Of a DNA stretch of 28,235 nt, positions 14,032 to 20,318 are shown one piece after another. The notes under the pieces were generated by a model. The model was not told the DNA's origin. It made no database searches and worked only from the letters and a program-made list of their open reading frames with translations. The stretch is from contig QZJA01000027.1 of the NCBI GenBank assembly GCA_003599205.1, positions 1 to 28,235 of the forward strand, written 5' to 3'. Source of the DNA: Candidatus Parcubacteria bacterium. GTDB lineage: Bacteria; Patescibacteriota; Patescibacteriia; UBA1558; GWA2-36-10. The position numbers and the translations under genes were made by a program. Positions within the stretch are counted from its first letter, which is position 1; each line of letters begins with the position of its first letter.

Positions 14032-15042
14032 TTAGATAAGTAGGCCTTTATTAGCGGGAAAAGTGACGGCTTCGGTGATGTCAGTCTTGCCGCTGATATA
14101 TTGTAGGATGCGGGACATGCCAAAACCACAGCCGGCATGAGGGACGGCACCATTTTTTTTGATTTGACTGATATACCATTCAAAATCACCGATATCGCCA
14201 CCTTTTTCTTCAAGCCTTTTGTACATTTTGGAATTCTTCAACCTTTTGACTAGCTCCTCTAGGAGATGGACTCGAGCCGCCGCACCAACTGATTCGCCAC
14301 CAAAGGGCAGGATAAGATCAGCACTTAGCACTCGGCCAGGATTGTCTTGAGAGGGCAACATATTGAAGAATTTTTCTACCTCAATATTTTGGTGTTCAGG
14401 ATACATCGGATCAGGATAATGGGTAATAAAAAACGGTTGATTATCAACCGCGGCTAGTAAAAGCTTTTCTCTTTGGCTACTAATATCATCACCCCAATTT
14501 ATAGCTTCGCCCAGTTCTTGAAGCTTGGTAATGGCTTGATCATAGGTAAAACGTTTGAACTTGTTGGGGCATTTACTCAAACGGGCTAGATCTTGAGTTT
14601 TGAGTCCAAAATCTTCTTCCGCTTTGGTGTAATGGGTGACTTTTTGAGCTAGGTGGTAGAGTAGATTTTCTTCATAAGCTAACAGCTCTTCAAAACCGCC
14701 GGCAAATTCTATTTCCAGCATAGTGAATTCGGTCAGATGTCGGGTATCTATTTTTGGTTCAGCTCTAAATGACGGTCCAATACAATATACCTTTTTTAAT
14801 TCCGGTACCATAGCTTCTAGATAGAGCTGGCCAGTCTGTGATAAATAAGCATTATGTTCAAACCAATCGTGGTTTTTGTCGACACTGACCTCAAAAAGCG
14901 TGTTGATATTTTCACAAGCGCCAGAAGCGCGAACAATCTTGGGAGGGAAAAGAGGTAGGAATCCTTGTTGACGAAAATAATCTTCAGCTTCCTTGAGTAC
15001 AAAGCCCTCAAGGCGGGCGGTTTGGGTTTTGTTCATAAGCAT
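14032..15042 (-). CDS. AsnRS/AspRS catalytic-core paralogue without anticodon domain
   Basis: This 336-aa protein is a class IIb aminoacyl-tRNA-synthetase core that lacks the N-terminal OB-fold anticodon-binding domain. Motif 1 surrounds LPLFPPKIV, motif 2 is GPSFRAEPKIDTRHLTEF and motif 3 is GCGFGMSRILQYI. Where AsnRS/AspRS have GG.QRE, this protein has FGGESVGAAARVH, so the adenylate-binding segment is changed. Such stand-alone cores are known in archaea as AspRS-related asparagine synthetases that amidate activated aspartate. That role, tRNA-independent synthesis or a regulatory paralogue are all possible. ATG15042 is used; ATG15036, two codons later, is equally possible. A promoter, a 23-codon ORF and a terminator hairpin precede it (15063-15198). 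Confidence 0.82.
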   Translation of the reverse strand: MLMNKTQTARLEGFVLKEAEDYFRQQGFLPLFPPKIVRASGACENINTLFEVSVDKNHDWFEHNAYLSQTGQLYLEAMVPELKKVYCIGPSFRAEPKIDTRHLTEFTMLEIEFAGGFEELLAYEENLLYHLAQKVTHYTKAEEDFGLKTQDLARLSKCPNKFKRFTYDQAITKLQELGEAINWGDDISSQREKLLLAAVDNQPFFITHYPDPMYPEHQNIEVEKFFNMLPSQDNPGRVLSADLILPFGGESVGAAARVHLLEELVKRLKNSKMYKRLEEKGGDIGDFEWYISQIKKNGAVPHAGCGFGMSRILQYISGKTDITEAVTFPANKGLLI

Positions 15043-15060
15043 TTTTTAATTTATTAGTTT

Positions 15061-15090
15061 ATAAAAAAATCGCCCCAATGGAGCGATTTA
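15061..15090 (-). terminator. Terminator hairpin in the leader of the AsxRS-like gene
   Basis: AAATCGC (15067-15073) pairs with GCGATTT (15083-15089); on the minus strand TTTTTTT follows. It lies after the promoter at 15170-15198 and 19 bp before the gene, where no other minus-strand gene needs it, so it is probably an attenuator or ends a short RNA. Confidence 0.7.
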
Positions 15091-15159
15091 TGTTTTTTGA
15101 AAAAATTTTAAGTAGCAGTTTCGGTAGGGCTTTTTATGTTGGATTATCATTTTTAACAT
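15088..15159 (-). CDS. Possible 23-codon leader peptide
   Basis: On the minus strand ATG15159 opens a 23-codon frame (MLKMIIQHKK, then PYRNCYLKFFQKT). Its TAA stop (15090-15088) overlaps the first bases of the terminator hairpin. It begins within about 5 nt of the predicted transcript start. Only one Asn codon is present, so classical Asn attenuation is not obvious. It may be chance. Confidence 0.3.
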   Translation of the reverse strand: MLKMIIQHKKPYRNCYLKFFQKT

Positions 15160-15169
15160 TCTGCTAAAT

Positions 15170-15198
15170 AGTATACTTTTTTATTTTTAGGCTGTCAA
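15170..15198 (-). promoter_or_regulatory. Promoter of the AsxRS-like gene and its leader
   Basis: On the minus strand TTGACA (15198-15193), a 17-bp spacer and TATACT (15175-15170). Its -35 faces the -35 of the divergent redox cluster. Confidence 0.8.
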
Positions 15199-15243
15199 AT
15201 TGATTTACTTGACAATAATCTATTATGGGTATATATTCATAAT
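15193..15243 (+). promoter_or_regulatory. Promoter and operator-like palindromes of the redox cluster
   Basis: TTGACA (15209-15214), a 17-bp spacer and TATATT (15232-15237). The two divergent -35 boxes form an inverted repeat, TGTCAA (15193-15198) and TTGACA (15209-15214). The -10 is covered by a second palindrome with ATTATG (15222-15227), TATATA (15230-15235) and CATAAT (15238-15243). This is a plausible repressor site. Confidence 0.65.
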
Positions 15244-15277
15244 ATAAACATTAATAATAATGAGAGGGGGTGAGAAT

Positions 15278-15475
15278 ATGCCAAATAGAGACGGAACTGG
15301 CCCAGAAGGCAAAGGCCCTAAAACCGGCCGTGGTTTGGGTAATTGCGCTGGCAATCAACCAAAAGAAACTATTGGTCAGGGTTTAGGACGAAGCCTTGGT
15401 CAGGGTTTAGGACGAAGCCTTGGTCAGGGTTTAGGACGAGGCCGAAATCAAGGCCGCAGACGCCAAGCCAAATAA
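15278..15475 (+). CDS. DUF5320 family glycine-rich protein
   Basis: The 65-aa protein begins MPNRDGTGPEGKGPKTGRG, the signature of DUF5320 proteins, which in anaerobes and archaea often lie beside DUF134 and NifX/NifB-type genes. The second half is three GQGLGR(S/G) repeats and a basic tail (GRRRQAK). ATG15278 is chosen over ATG15260 because the Shine-Dalgarno-like GAGGGGGTG (15264-15272) lies just before it and because the family starts at MPNRDGTGP. Only one Cys is present (in NCAG). Function is unknown; a link to metal or redox handling is inferred from neighbours. It is the first gene of a cluster with DUF134, thioredoxin and a DsbD-like protein. Confidence 0.8.
   Translation: MPNRDGTGPEGKGPKTGRGLGNCAGNQPKETIGQGLGRSLGQGLGRSLGQGLGRGRNQGRRRQAK
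15372..15443 (+). repeat. Three 24-bp tandem repeats inside the DUF5320 gene
   Basis: The unit begins TTGGTCAGGG and is found at 15372-15395, 15396-15419 and 15420-15443. The first two are identical; the third differs by one base (A to G). The repeat is in frame and adds eight residues per copy. Confidence 0.95.
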
Positions 15476-15512
15476 ATTTTGTAATGTTGAGAAAATATTG
15501 TAGAATATAGAT

Positions 15513-15809
15513 ATGAGAAATAGACGTGGATTAGGAAGGCCAAGGCTTAATCGTTGCATAAATTTTGCTCCTAAGGTAGAATATTTTAAACCAAAGGGAG
15601 TTCCTTTAAGTATTCTAGAAGAAGTGGAGATCAGTAAAGAAGAATTAGAGGCCTTGCGTCTGAAGAATGTAGAGGGGCTTGATCAGATAGAATGTGCTAT
15701 AAGAATGAAGACTTCGCAAAGCACTTTTCAACGAATTCTTAGCTCGGCTTATAAAAAAATAAGCCAAGCTTTGATTTTGGGAAAAGCCATCAAAATAATT
15801 GATAAATAA
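15513..15809 (+). CDS. DUF134 family putative DNA-binding protein
   Basis: This 98-aa protein matches DUF134. The basic start RRGLGRPRLNR leads to FAPKVEYFKPKGVPL, then a sigma-70 region-4-like helix-turn-helix around GLDQIECAIRMKTSQSTFQRIL (about 55-77). Members usually begin RP.k.R.i...P....F.P.g and are predicted DNA-binding proteins. It may repress or activate its own cluster; the palindromes at 15193-15243 are candidate targets. A -10-like TAGAAT (15501-15506) lies exactly 6 nt before the ATG, so it may also have a leaderless transcript. Function is inferred from fold and context. Confidence 0.85.
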   Translation: MRNRRGLGRPRLNRCINFAPKVEYFKPKGVPLSILEEVEISKEELEALRLKNVEGLDQIECAIRMKTSQSTFQRILSSAYKKISQALILGKAIKIIDK

Positions 15810-15811
15810 AT

Positions 15812-16081
15812 ATGAAAGTTTTAAAAATTGGAGCAGTCTGGTGCCCGGGCTGTCTAATAATGAAACCGCGTTGGGCAGAAATAGAAAAAGAAAATCCTTG
15901 GCTTGAAACGGAATATTTTGATTATGATGATGATGCCGAGAAGTTAAAAAAATATGATTTGGGCAATGTTTTGCCGATATTTATATTTTTGGATAAAGAA
16001 GGCAATGAGCTGATGCGTATTAAAGGAGAAGTAGACAAATCCAAATTATTGGAATTGATTGAAAAATACAAAGATAATTAA
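15812..16081 (+). CDS. Small cytoplasmic thioredoxin-like protein (CPGC)
   Basis: This 89-aa minimal thioredoxin-fold protein has the redox motif WCPGC (10-14), a conserved cis-Pro region (LPIFIF, about 54-59) and the C-terminal helix. There is no signal peptide, so it acts in the cytoplasm. It probably carries electrons to the DsbD-like membrane protein encoded 9 bp downstream, as thioredoxin does for DsbD. It starts 2 bp after the DUF134 stop, so translation is coupled. Shorter than classical thioredoxin (about 105 aa). Confidence 0.87.
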   Translation: MKVLKIGAVWCPGCLIMKPRWAEIEKENPWLETEYFDYDDDAEKLKKYDLGNVLPIFIFLDKEGNELMRIKGEVDKSKLLELIEKYKDN

Positions 16082-16090
16082 AAAATATTT

Positions 16091-17233
16091 ATGTTTATAT
16101 ATAAGAAGTTAATATTGGGAGTATATCTCCTGGCGATTATGGTATTGCCAGTTTTTGCTTCTGCTCAAGAAAAACAAGCAGTAGAATTTTTTTGGCAAAT
16201 CGGCTGTCCACATTGTGCCAAAGAAGAGATTTTTTTGGATAATCTAGAAGAAAGATACGGTGATTATATTGAGATCAACCGTTATGAAATTAGCCGTAAT
16301 TCAGAAAATTTAAAATTGTTGGAACAATTTGGCCGAGATTTGGAGGCTGACGTGAGAGGTGTGCCTTTCACTGTAGTTGGCGAAAAATATTTCATGGGTT
16401 ATCTAAGCGATGAAACTACCGGAGCTGACATTGAAGCGGCAATTTTGGAGTCTCTAGGTATGGATGCCCCACCAGCCAAAGATAAGAGCAAAATTACTTT
16501 ACCGGTTTTTGGTGAGCTTGATACCAAGAGTATATCCTTGCCAGTAGTAACTATTATCCTAGGTGCTTTGGACGGCTTTAATCCTTGCGCCATGTGGGTG
16601 TTACTTTTTTTGATTAGTTTACTTTTGGGCATACAGGATAGACGGAGGATGTGGGTTTTAGGTGTTACCTTTATAGTTGCTTCTAGTGCGGTTTATTTTT
16701 TATTTATGGCCGCCTGGCTAAATCTAATACTATTTCTTGGCTTTATAATTTGGATTAGAATTTTAATTGGTCTAGTTTCTTTGGGTGGCGGTGCTTGGAA
16801 TTTGAAAAAATATTTTAAAAATAAAGATGGTGGTTGTGAAGTCACTGGTGATGAAAAAAGACGTAGAATTTTTGATCGTCTCAAAGAAGTGACACAACAA
16901 AAGAATTTTTGGTTGGCCTTTGTTGGTATTATTACTCTCGCCTTTGCCGTCAATTTGGTAGAAGCAATTTGTTCAGCTGGACTACCGGCAGTCTTTACTC
17001 AGCTTTTGGTTTTGAACAATCTACCCACTTGGCAATATTATGCTTATATTCTCCTTTATATTTTCTTCTTTATGCTGGATGATATGCTGATATTTGTTAT
17101 TGCCATGTTTACCTTAAAGATGACCGGTATTTCTACCAAGTATTCACGCTGGTCCAACTTGATTGGCGGTATTTTGATGATAGTTATTGGTTTGTTATTG
17201 ATATTTAAGCCCGAATGGCTCTTATTTGGCTAA
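16091..17233 (+). CDS. DsbD/CcdA-like protein fused to an exported thioredoxin-like domain
   Basis: This 380-aa protein has a signal peptide (1-25), an extracytoplasmic thioredoxin-like domain with GCPHC (38-42) and a conserved GVPF cis-Pro loop (90-93). A CcdA-like membrane domain of about six helices follows (about 148-378). The membrane cysteines are C166 in FNPCAMW and C294 in EAICSAGLP, the pair that shuttles electrons in DsbD/CcdA proteins. It would take electrons from a cytoplasmic thioredoxin (neighbour at 15812) and pass them to its own outer domain, then to exported disulfide proteins. The domain order, outer thioredoxin before the membrane part, differs from E. coli DsbD. C249 lies in a loop and is not obviously part of the relay. 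Confidence 0.87.
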   Translation: MFIYKKLILGVYLLAIMVLPVFASAQEKQAVEFFWQIGCPHCAKEEIFLDNLEERYGDYIEINRYEISRNSENLKLLEQFGRDLEADVRGVPFTVVGEKYFMGYLSDETTGADIEAAILESLGMDAPPAKDKSKITLPVFGELDTKSISLPVVTIILGALDGFNPCAMWVLLFLISLLLGIQDRRRMWVLGVTFIVASSAVYFLFMAAWLNLILFLGFIIWIRILIGLVSLGGGAWNLKKYFKNKDGGCEVTGDEKRRRIFDRLKEVTQQKNFWLAFVGIITLAFAVNLVEAICSAGLPAVFTQLLVLNNLPTWQYYAYILLYIFFFMLDDMLIFVIAMFTLKMTGISTKYSRWSNLIGGILMIVIGLLLIFKPEWLLFG

Positions 17234-17236
17234 TAT

Positions 17237-17270
17237 AAAAAACCCTGAGCCGTACGGCTCAGGGTTTTTT
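17237..17270. terminator. Bidirectional terminator after the redox cluster
   Basis: A perfect palindrome with arms containing CCCTGAGCC and GGCTCAGGG, flanked by AAAAAA and TTTTTT, lies between convergent genes. Confidence 0.95.
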
Positions 17271-17279
17271 GTTGGTTAT

Positions 17280-18695
17280 TTATCTGGTTATATAAGTTCT
17301 ATAGTCATTGCTGTTTTTCCATGACTGCCAGTTGATTGTCGGATGGACAGTCTTACCGCCGAATTTAATAGACTGAGCAATAGCATGGACTGGATATTCA
17401 CCGTAGACATAAGCATTTACTACTGTATACCAGTGCTGGATACTTATATTTAGCGGTCTACCTAAGTCAGCTTCCAATAATTTTTTTAGCTCTTTGGCTC
17501 TTTCTTGTTCAATACTAGTAGATATTCTGACTTTGCCATAGGCGAATGTGCCAAGCTTACCAGCACCAAGAGGGTTGTAGCCATTTTTTACTTCAGTGCC
17601 GTCACTATAGCCATCTCTATCAGAGTCATAGTGGTTGGGGTTTGTACCCAAATCAAGCTCATAACTATCAGACAATCCATCAGAATCGCTATCAATATCG
17701 CTAGAAATTATTTTAGTACCTAGAACTACAGCTTTTTGTTCAGGGGTAGTGGTTATAGCTAGCTCATCGCTTTGCTTTCCTTGACCATAGATATTGTCAT
17801 AGGTAAATATTTTGTAATAGTAAGTAGTGTTTGGTTCAAGATTCATCAGAGTGATTTTGTGGGTATCACTACGTTTATTTTTGTTGATATCAACTCTAGT
17901 ACTATAACGTCCCGGCTGTTTGCCATACATTATATATGACTTAGAAATAAAATTTGTTTTGAATTTTATAGTTACAGAGTTGGCAAAGACCAAATCAGAA
18001 TCATAGTTTATTGGCTGGACATCCTGAATTTTAAAATCAGCTGGGCTGGTACTACCATGGGTGTTGATTATCAGTATACCTGACGTTCTGGTGTTACCCG
18101 CTTTATCGGCAGCCACTATCTTCAAATAATATTTTTTATTGAATTCCAAGTTGCGCACTACAAACTCGTGTTCTTCGGTCAAACCACCAACGCCGATTTT
18201 TTTGTTCATTTCATCTATCTCAAAACCATAATGTATAGTGGCGGTAGTTTTTTCACTGGTTTTCCAGTAAAGGGCAGCCGCATTGCCAGTAGTTTGTAAT
18301 ATTTCTTTATCAATAAAGTTGGGACTGACAGTATCTTTCATGCCCTTGGTTGAGAAATTCAGCAAGAAAGTTTCAGCAGCATTTTGGTCAGCATCATAGG
18401 CTAAGATTTTGTAATAGTAGGTTTTGTCTGGCTGCAGTCCGTTTAAAGTAACACTATGATAATGTTCATAAAGATTATAGCCGGAAAAATGCTCTAAATT
18501 ATCATTGCTCTCACCATAATAAAGAGTGCCCTTGGTGGGGGTAGTGGTGCGCCATTTGATGGTAGCGTTACCATCCTCAATATTAGTCACAGTAATATTG
18601 GAGATAATTACTGAAGTCGCCTTGATCGGCCAAGCAAAGCCAAGTAAACCAAGGGAAATGGTGATAACTAGGATGAATTTTAGCCAATTTTTCAT
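17280..18695 (-). CDS. Exported surface protein with Fn3-like domains and calcium-type repeats
   Basis: This 471-aa protein has a signal peptide (1-27). Three beta-sandwich domains of fibronectin-III/purple-acid-phosphatase-N type follow (about 28-116, 122-213, 217-320), each with WxT...T.Y.YG and LxP.T.YYYKI-type strands. Two thrombospondin-type-3-like calcium loops are in DSDSDGLSDSYELDLGTNP and DSDRDGYSDGTEVKNGYNP (about 337-373), and a C-terminal domain of about 90 residues that I do not recognise completes it. It is probably a secreted or surface adhesion or scaffold protein; no enzyme motif is seen. It has a consensus promoter and is monocistronic. Confidence 0.85.
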   Translation of the reverse strand: MKNWLKFILVITISLGLLGFAWPIKATSVIISNITVTNIEDGNATIKWRTTTPTKGTLYYGESNDNLEHFSGYNLYEHYHSVTLNGLQPDKTYYYKILAYDADQNAAETFLLNFSTKGMKDTVSPNFIDKEILQTTGNAAALYWKTSEKTTATIHYGFEIDEMNKKIGVGGLTEEHEFVVRNLEFNKKYYLKIVAADKAGNTRTSGILIINTHGSTSPADFKIQDVQPINYDSDLVFANSVTIKFKTNFISKSYIMYGKQPGRYSTRVDINKNKRSDTHKITLMNLEPNTTYYYKIFTYDNIYGQGKQSDELAITTTPEQKAVVLGTKIISSDIDSDSDGLSDSYELDLGTNPNHYDSDRDGYSDGTEVKNGYNPLGAGKLGTFAYGKVRISTSIEQERAKELKKLLEADLGRPLNISIQHWYTVVNAYVYGEYPVHAIAQSIKFGGKTVHPTINWQSWKNSNDYRTYITR

Positions 18696-18726
18696 AAATT
18701 TTAGCCAATTCTTAGGTTAATAGGGG

Positions 18727-18755
18727 ATTATAACATATTTTATAAAAAATGTCAA
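18727..18755 (-). promoter_or_regulatory. Consensus promoter of the Fn3 surface protein gene
   Basis: On the minus strand TTGACA (18755-18750), exactly 17 bp, and TATAAT (18732-18727). It is the only perfect consensus promoter I see in the window, suggesting high expression. Confidence 0.88.
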
Positions 18756-18792
18756 CAGGTAAAGCTGGCTCTGCTTGCTAGGTGTTAAAATC

Positions 18793-19434
18793 CTATGTTA
18801 ACTGGAATTTTAAGTATTGGATGGATTTTCTGGCCTTCAAGTGTATTTTTTCATAATAAGTCAGGATGTTAGTATAGGGATAATTATCTTTCAAATGTTT
18901 GGTATCTTCGCTGAGTTCTAATATTTGTCCGCCAAAAGATTTGATGCTTTCCTGAGAATAAAGGAAAAAATCTTTGTCGTCTGTTTTCAAGTTTAAAACA
19001 GCTTCTGGCTTTATTATTTTTTTGTATAGATTTAAAAATCTTGGCGAAGTTAAGCGTTTTTTTATTTGTTTATCACGCGGATAGGGGTCAGGAAAAGTGA
19101 TCCAGATTTCATCAACTGAGTTTTTGGGGAAGTAGTCGGCTAGATGCTCTATTTGTATTCTTAAAAATAAAACATTGGTCAATTTTTTTTCTTGTGCTTC
19201 CTTGGCACCAAACCACAGTCTTTCTCCTTGGATGTCAATGCCAATAAATTGCTGGTCAGGATTAAGACTAGCCAAAAATAAAGTATATTCTCCCCGGCCA
19301 CAACCTAGCTCCAAAGTCAGCCGTTTGTTTTGCAAAAAAGTGGCCAATTTTTCTTTGCTATCAGCTTGGTCTATTTGGGCAACATTAGCCAAAGTATTTA
19401 GTTGGGCAAATCTTTGTAATTTTTTTCTGGGCAT
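18793..19434 (-). CDS. trmB: tRNA (guanine-N7-)-methyltransferase
   Basis: This 213-aa enzyme makes m7G46 in the variable loop of tRNAs with SAM. The SAM loop is LELGCGRGEY (41-50), followed by IGIDIQGERLWFGAKEA, which matches the family (GiEi...R...a). WITFPDPYPRDKQIKKRL carries the catalytic Asp and the FPDPW-like motif (here FPDPYP). The C-terminal LTYYEKIHLKARKSIQYLKF matches the family's T.yE......G..I. Length is normal. A -10-like TATATT lies 5 nt before the ATG, so the mRNA may be leaderless. Divergent from the 91-aa gene at 19480. Confidence 0.93.
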   Translation of the reverse strand: MPRKKLQRFAQLNTLANVAQIDQADSKEKLATFLQNKRLTLELGCGRGEYTLFLASLNPDQQFIGIDIQGERLWFGAKEAQEKKLTNVLFLRIQIEHLADYFPKNSVDEIWITFPDPYPRDKQIKKRLTSPRFLNLYKKIIKPEAVLNLKTDDKDFFLYSQESIKSFGGQILELSEDTKHLKDNYPYTNILTYYEKIHLKARKSIQYLKFQLT

Positions 19435-19479
19435 ATTACAATATAACTAGCTAATTAAACCTTACTATATAATTTTGTT

Positions 19480-19755
19480 ATGGACAATATTGAGATAAAA
19501 GAGCAAAAAGTCAAAGCCGGCAAGTATCTGTTTGTTGTAGAAGTTGGTACGACTGATAAAACAATTCATAAAGTAACTTTGGATAGGGATTATTGGCAGT
19601 ACTTGAGTGATAAAAAAATAACTCCTGGTCAGCTGATACTGACATCTTTTATGTTTTTGTTAAATCATGAATCCAAGGAGTCAATCTTAAAAGAATTTGA
19701 TCTTAAGGATATAAATAGATATTTTCCCGAGTACGAAGAATTTATTAGAAAATAA
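19480..19755 (+). CDS. Conserved-looking small protein, unknown (91 aa)
   Basis: I do not recognise this protein. It is acidic/basic mixed, with beta-rich first half (KAGKYLFVVEVGT, IHKVTLDRDYW) and helical second half (LTSFMFLLNHESKESILKEFDLKDI) ending in RYFPEYEEFIRK. No signal peptide or metal motif. TATAAT (19468-19473) ends 6 nt before the ATG, so translation probably starts on a leaderless mRNA. Coding potential is supported by the promoter placement and normal composition. It is divergent from trmB, convergent with the cupin-like gene. Confidence 0.7.
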   Translation: MDNIEIKEQKVKAGKYLFVVEVGTTDKTIHKVTLDRDYWQYLSDKKITPGQLILTSFMFLLNHESKESILKEFDLKDINRYFPEYEEFIRK

Positions 19756-19780
19756 AAAACCTCTAGTCTCTGGCTAGAGG
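19750..19780 (-). terminator. Terminator of the cupin-like gene
   Basis: CCTCTAG (19760-19766) pairs with CTAGAGG (19774-19780); on the minus strand TTTTTTATTTT follows. The T-run overlaps the stop of the convergent gene. Confidence 0.8.
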
Positions 19781-19785
19781 GATAG

Positions 19786-20160
19786 TTACTTGGCGGAGAA
19801 AGGCCAAGTGATCATCGTCAGAGTAAGGTTGGGGATTGAGTCTTTGTCAGGAATTTCTTCGCGACCGGGGTCATGGACTTCGATGTGGCATCGTTCGCCT
19901 TGACCCATAATAATGACAGATCCAGCTGGGACAATCTCTACTTCATCTTGATCATCGTGTCTGACGGAGGCAGTACCCTTTTGGATAAAGATGATTTCGG
20001 TATCAGCTATGTTGGTGCTCAGAGAGCTGGTGTAGGGGTATAGCGTACTCTGCCAGATGTCAACGTTTTCGACCCATTCCTTGGAATGGGCTTTGATATC
20101 GCCGTTGTCAAACAGGGTAAATCCCCTGGATCTTCTTAGGGTGCCTTTGAGGATTAGCAT
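19786..20160 (-). CDS. Cupin-like small protein
   Basis: This 124-aa protein looks like a single cupin beta-barrel: strands around TEIIFIQKGTASVRH, then EVEIVPAGSVIIMGQGERCHIEV, where the second cupin motif has a PAGS turn and one His. The usual metal-binding HxH pair of motif 1 is absent, so a metal enzyme is unlikely; sensing or ligand binding is possible. A strong Shine-Dalgarno sequence, AAGGGGGTG, precedes the ATG by 3-4 nt. The gene is visibly more G+C-rich than tsaD and trmB, like the genes at 354 and 27756, which may reflect transfer or different codon selection. Identity at domain level only. Confidence 0.7.
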   Translation of the reverse strand: MLILKGTLRRSRGFTLFDNGDIKAHSKEWVENVDIWQSTLYPYTSSLSTNIADTEIIFIQKGTASVRHDDQDEVEIVPAGSVIIMGQGERCHIEVHDPGREEIPDKDSIPNLTLTMITWPFSAK

Positions 20161-20306
20161 TTCACCCCCTTCCGACGCTTGATGGTTGAATGAACGCAGA
20201 ACAAGCTTATAAAATATTTAAATAAAAGTCAAAAGTTCATAATATTGACTTCTGCTCCTGCTAGGCTTGACTTAGCCGGTTTTTTAATTTAATCTGGTAT
20301 TTCTGT

Positions 20307-20312
20307 TATAAT
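20307..20312 (+). promoter_or_regulatory. Extended -10 promoter of tsaD
   Basis: TGTTATAAT (20304-20312) is a consensus extended -10. The ATG begins 6 nt later, so the transcript should be leaderless. Confidence 0.7.
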
Positions 20313-20318
20313 GATATT

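Noticed and set aside
18680..18712. Direct repeat with TTTTAGCCAATT near the start of the Fn3 protein gene
   Set aside because: It is short, two copies only, and looks like a small local duplication without a clear role.
20264..20286. Terminator-like GGCT/AGCC hairpin with TTTTTT before tsaD
   Set aside because: The stem has only 4 bp and no plus-strand gene needs ending there.
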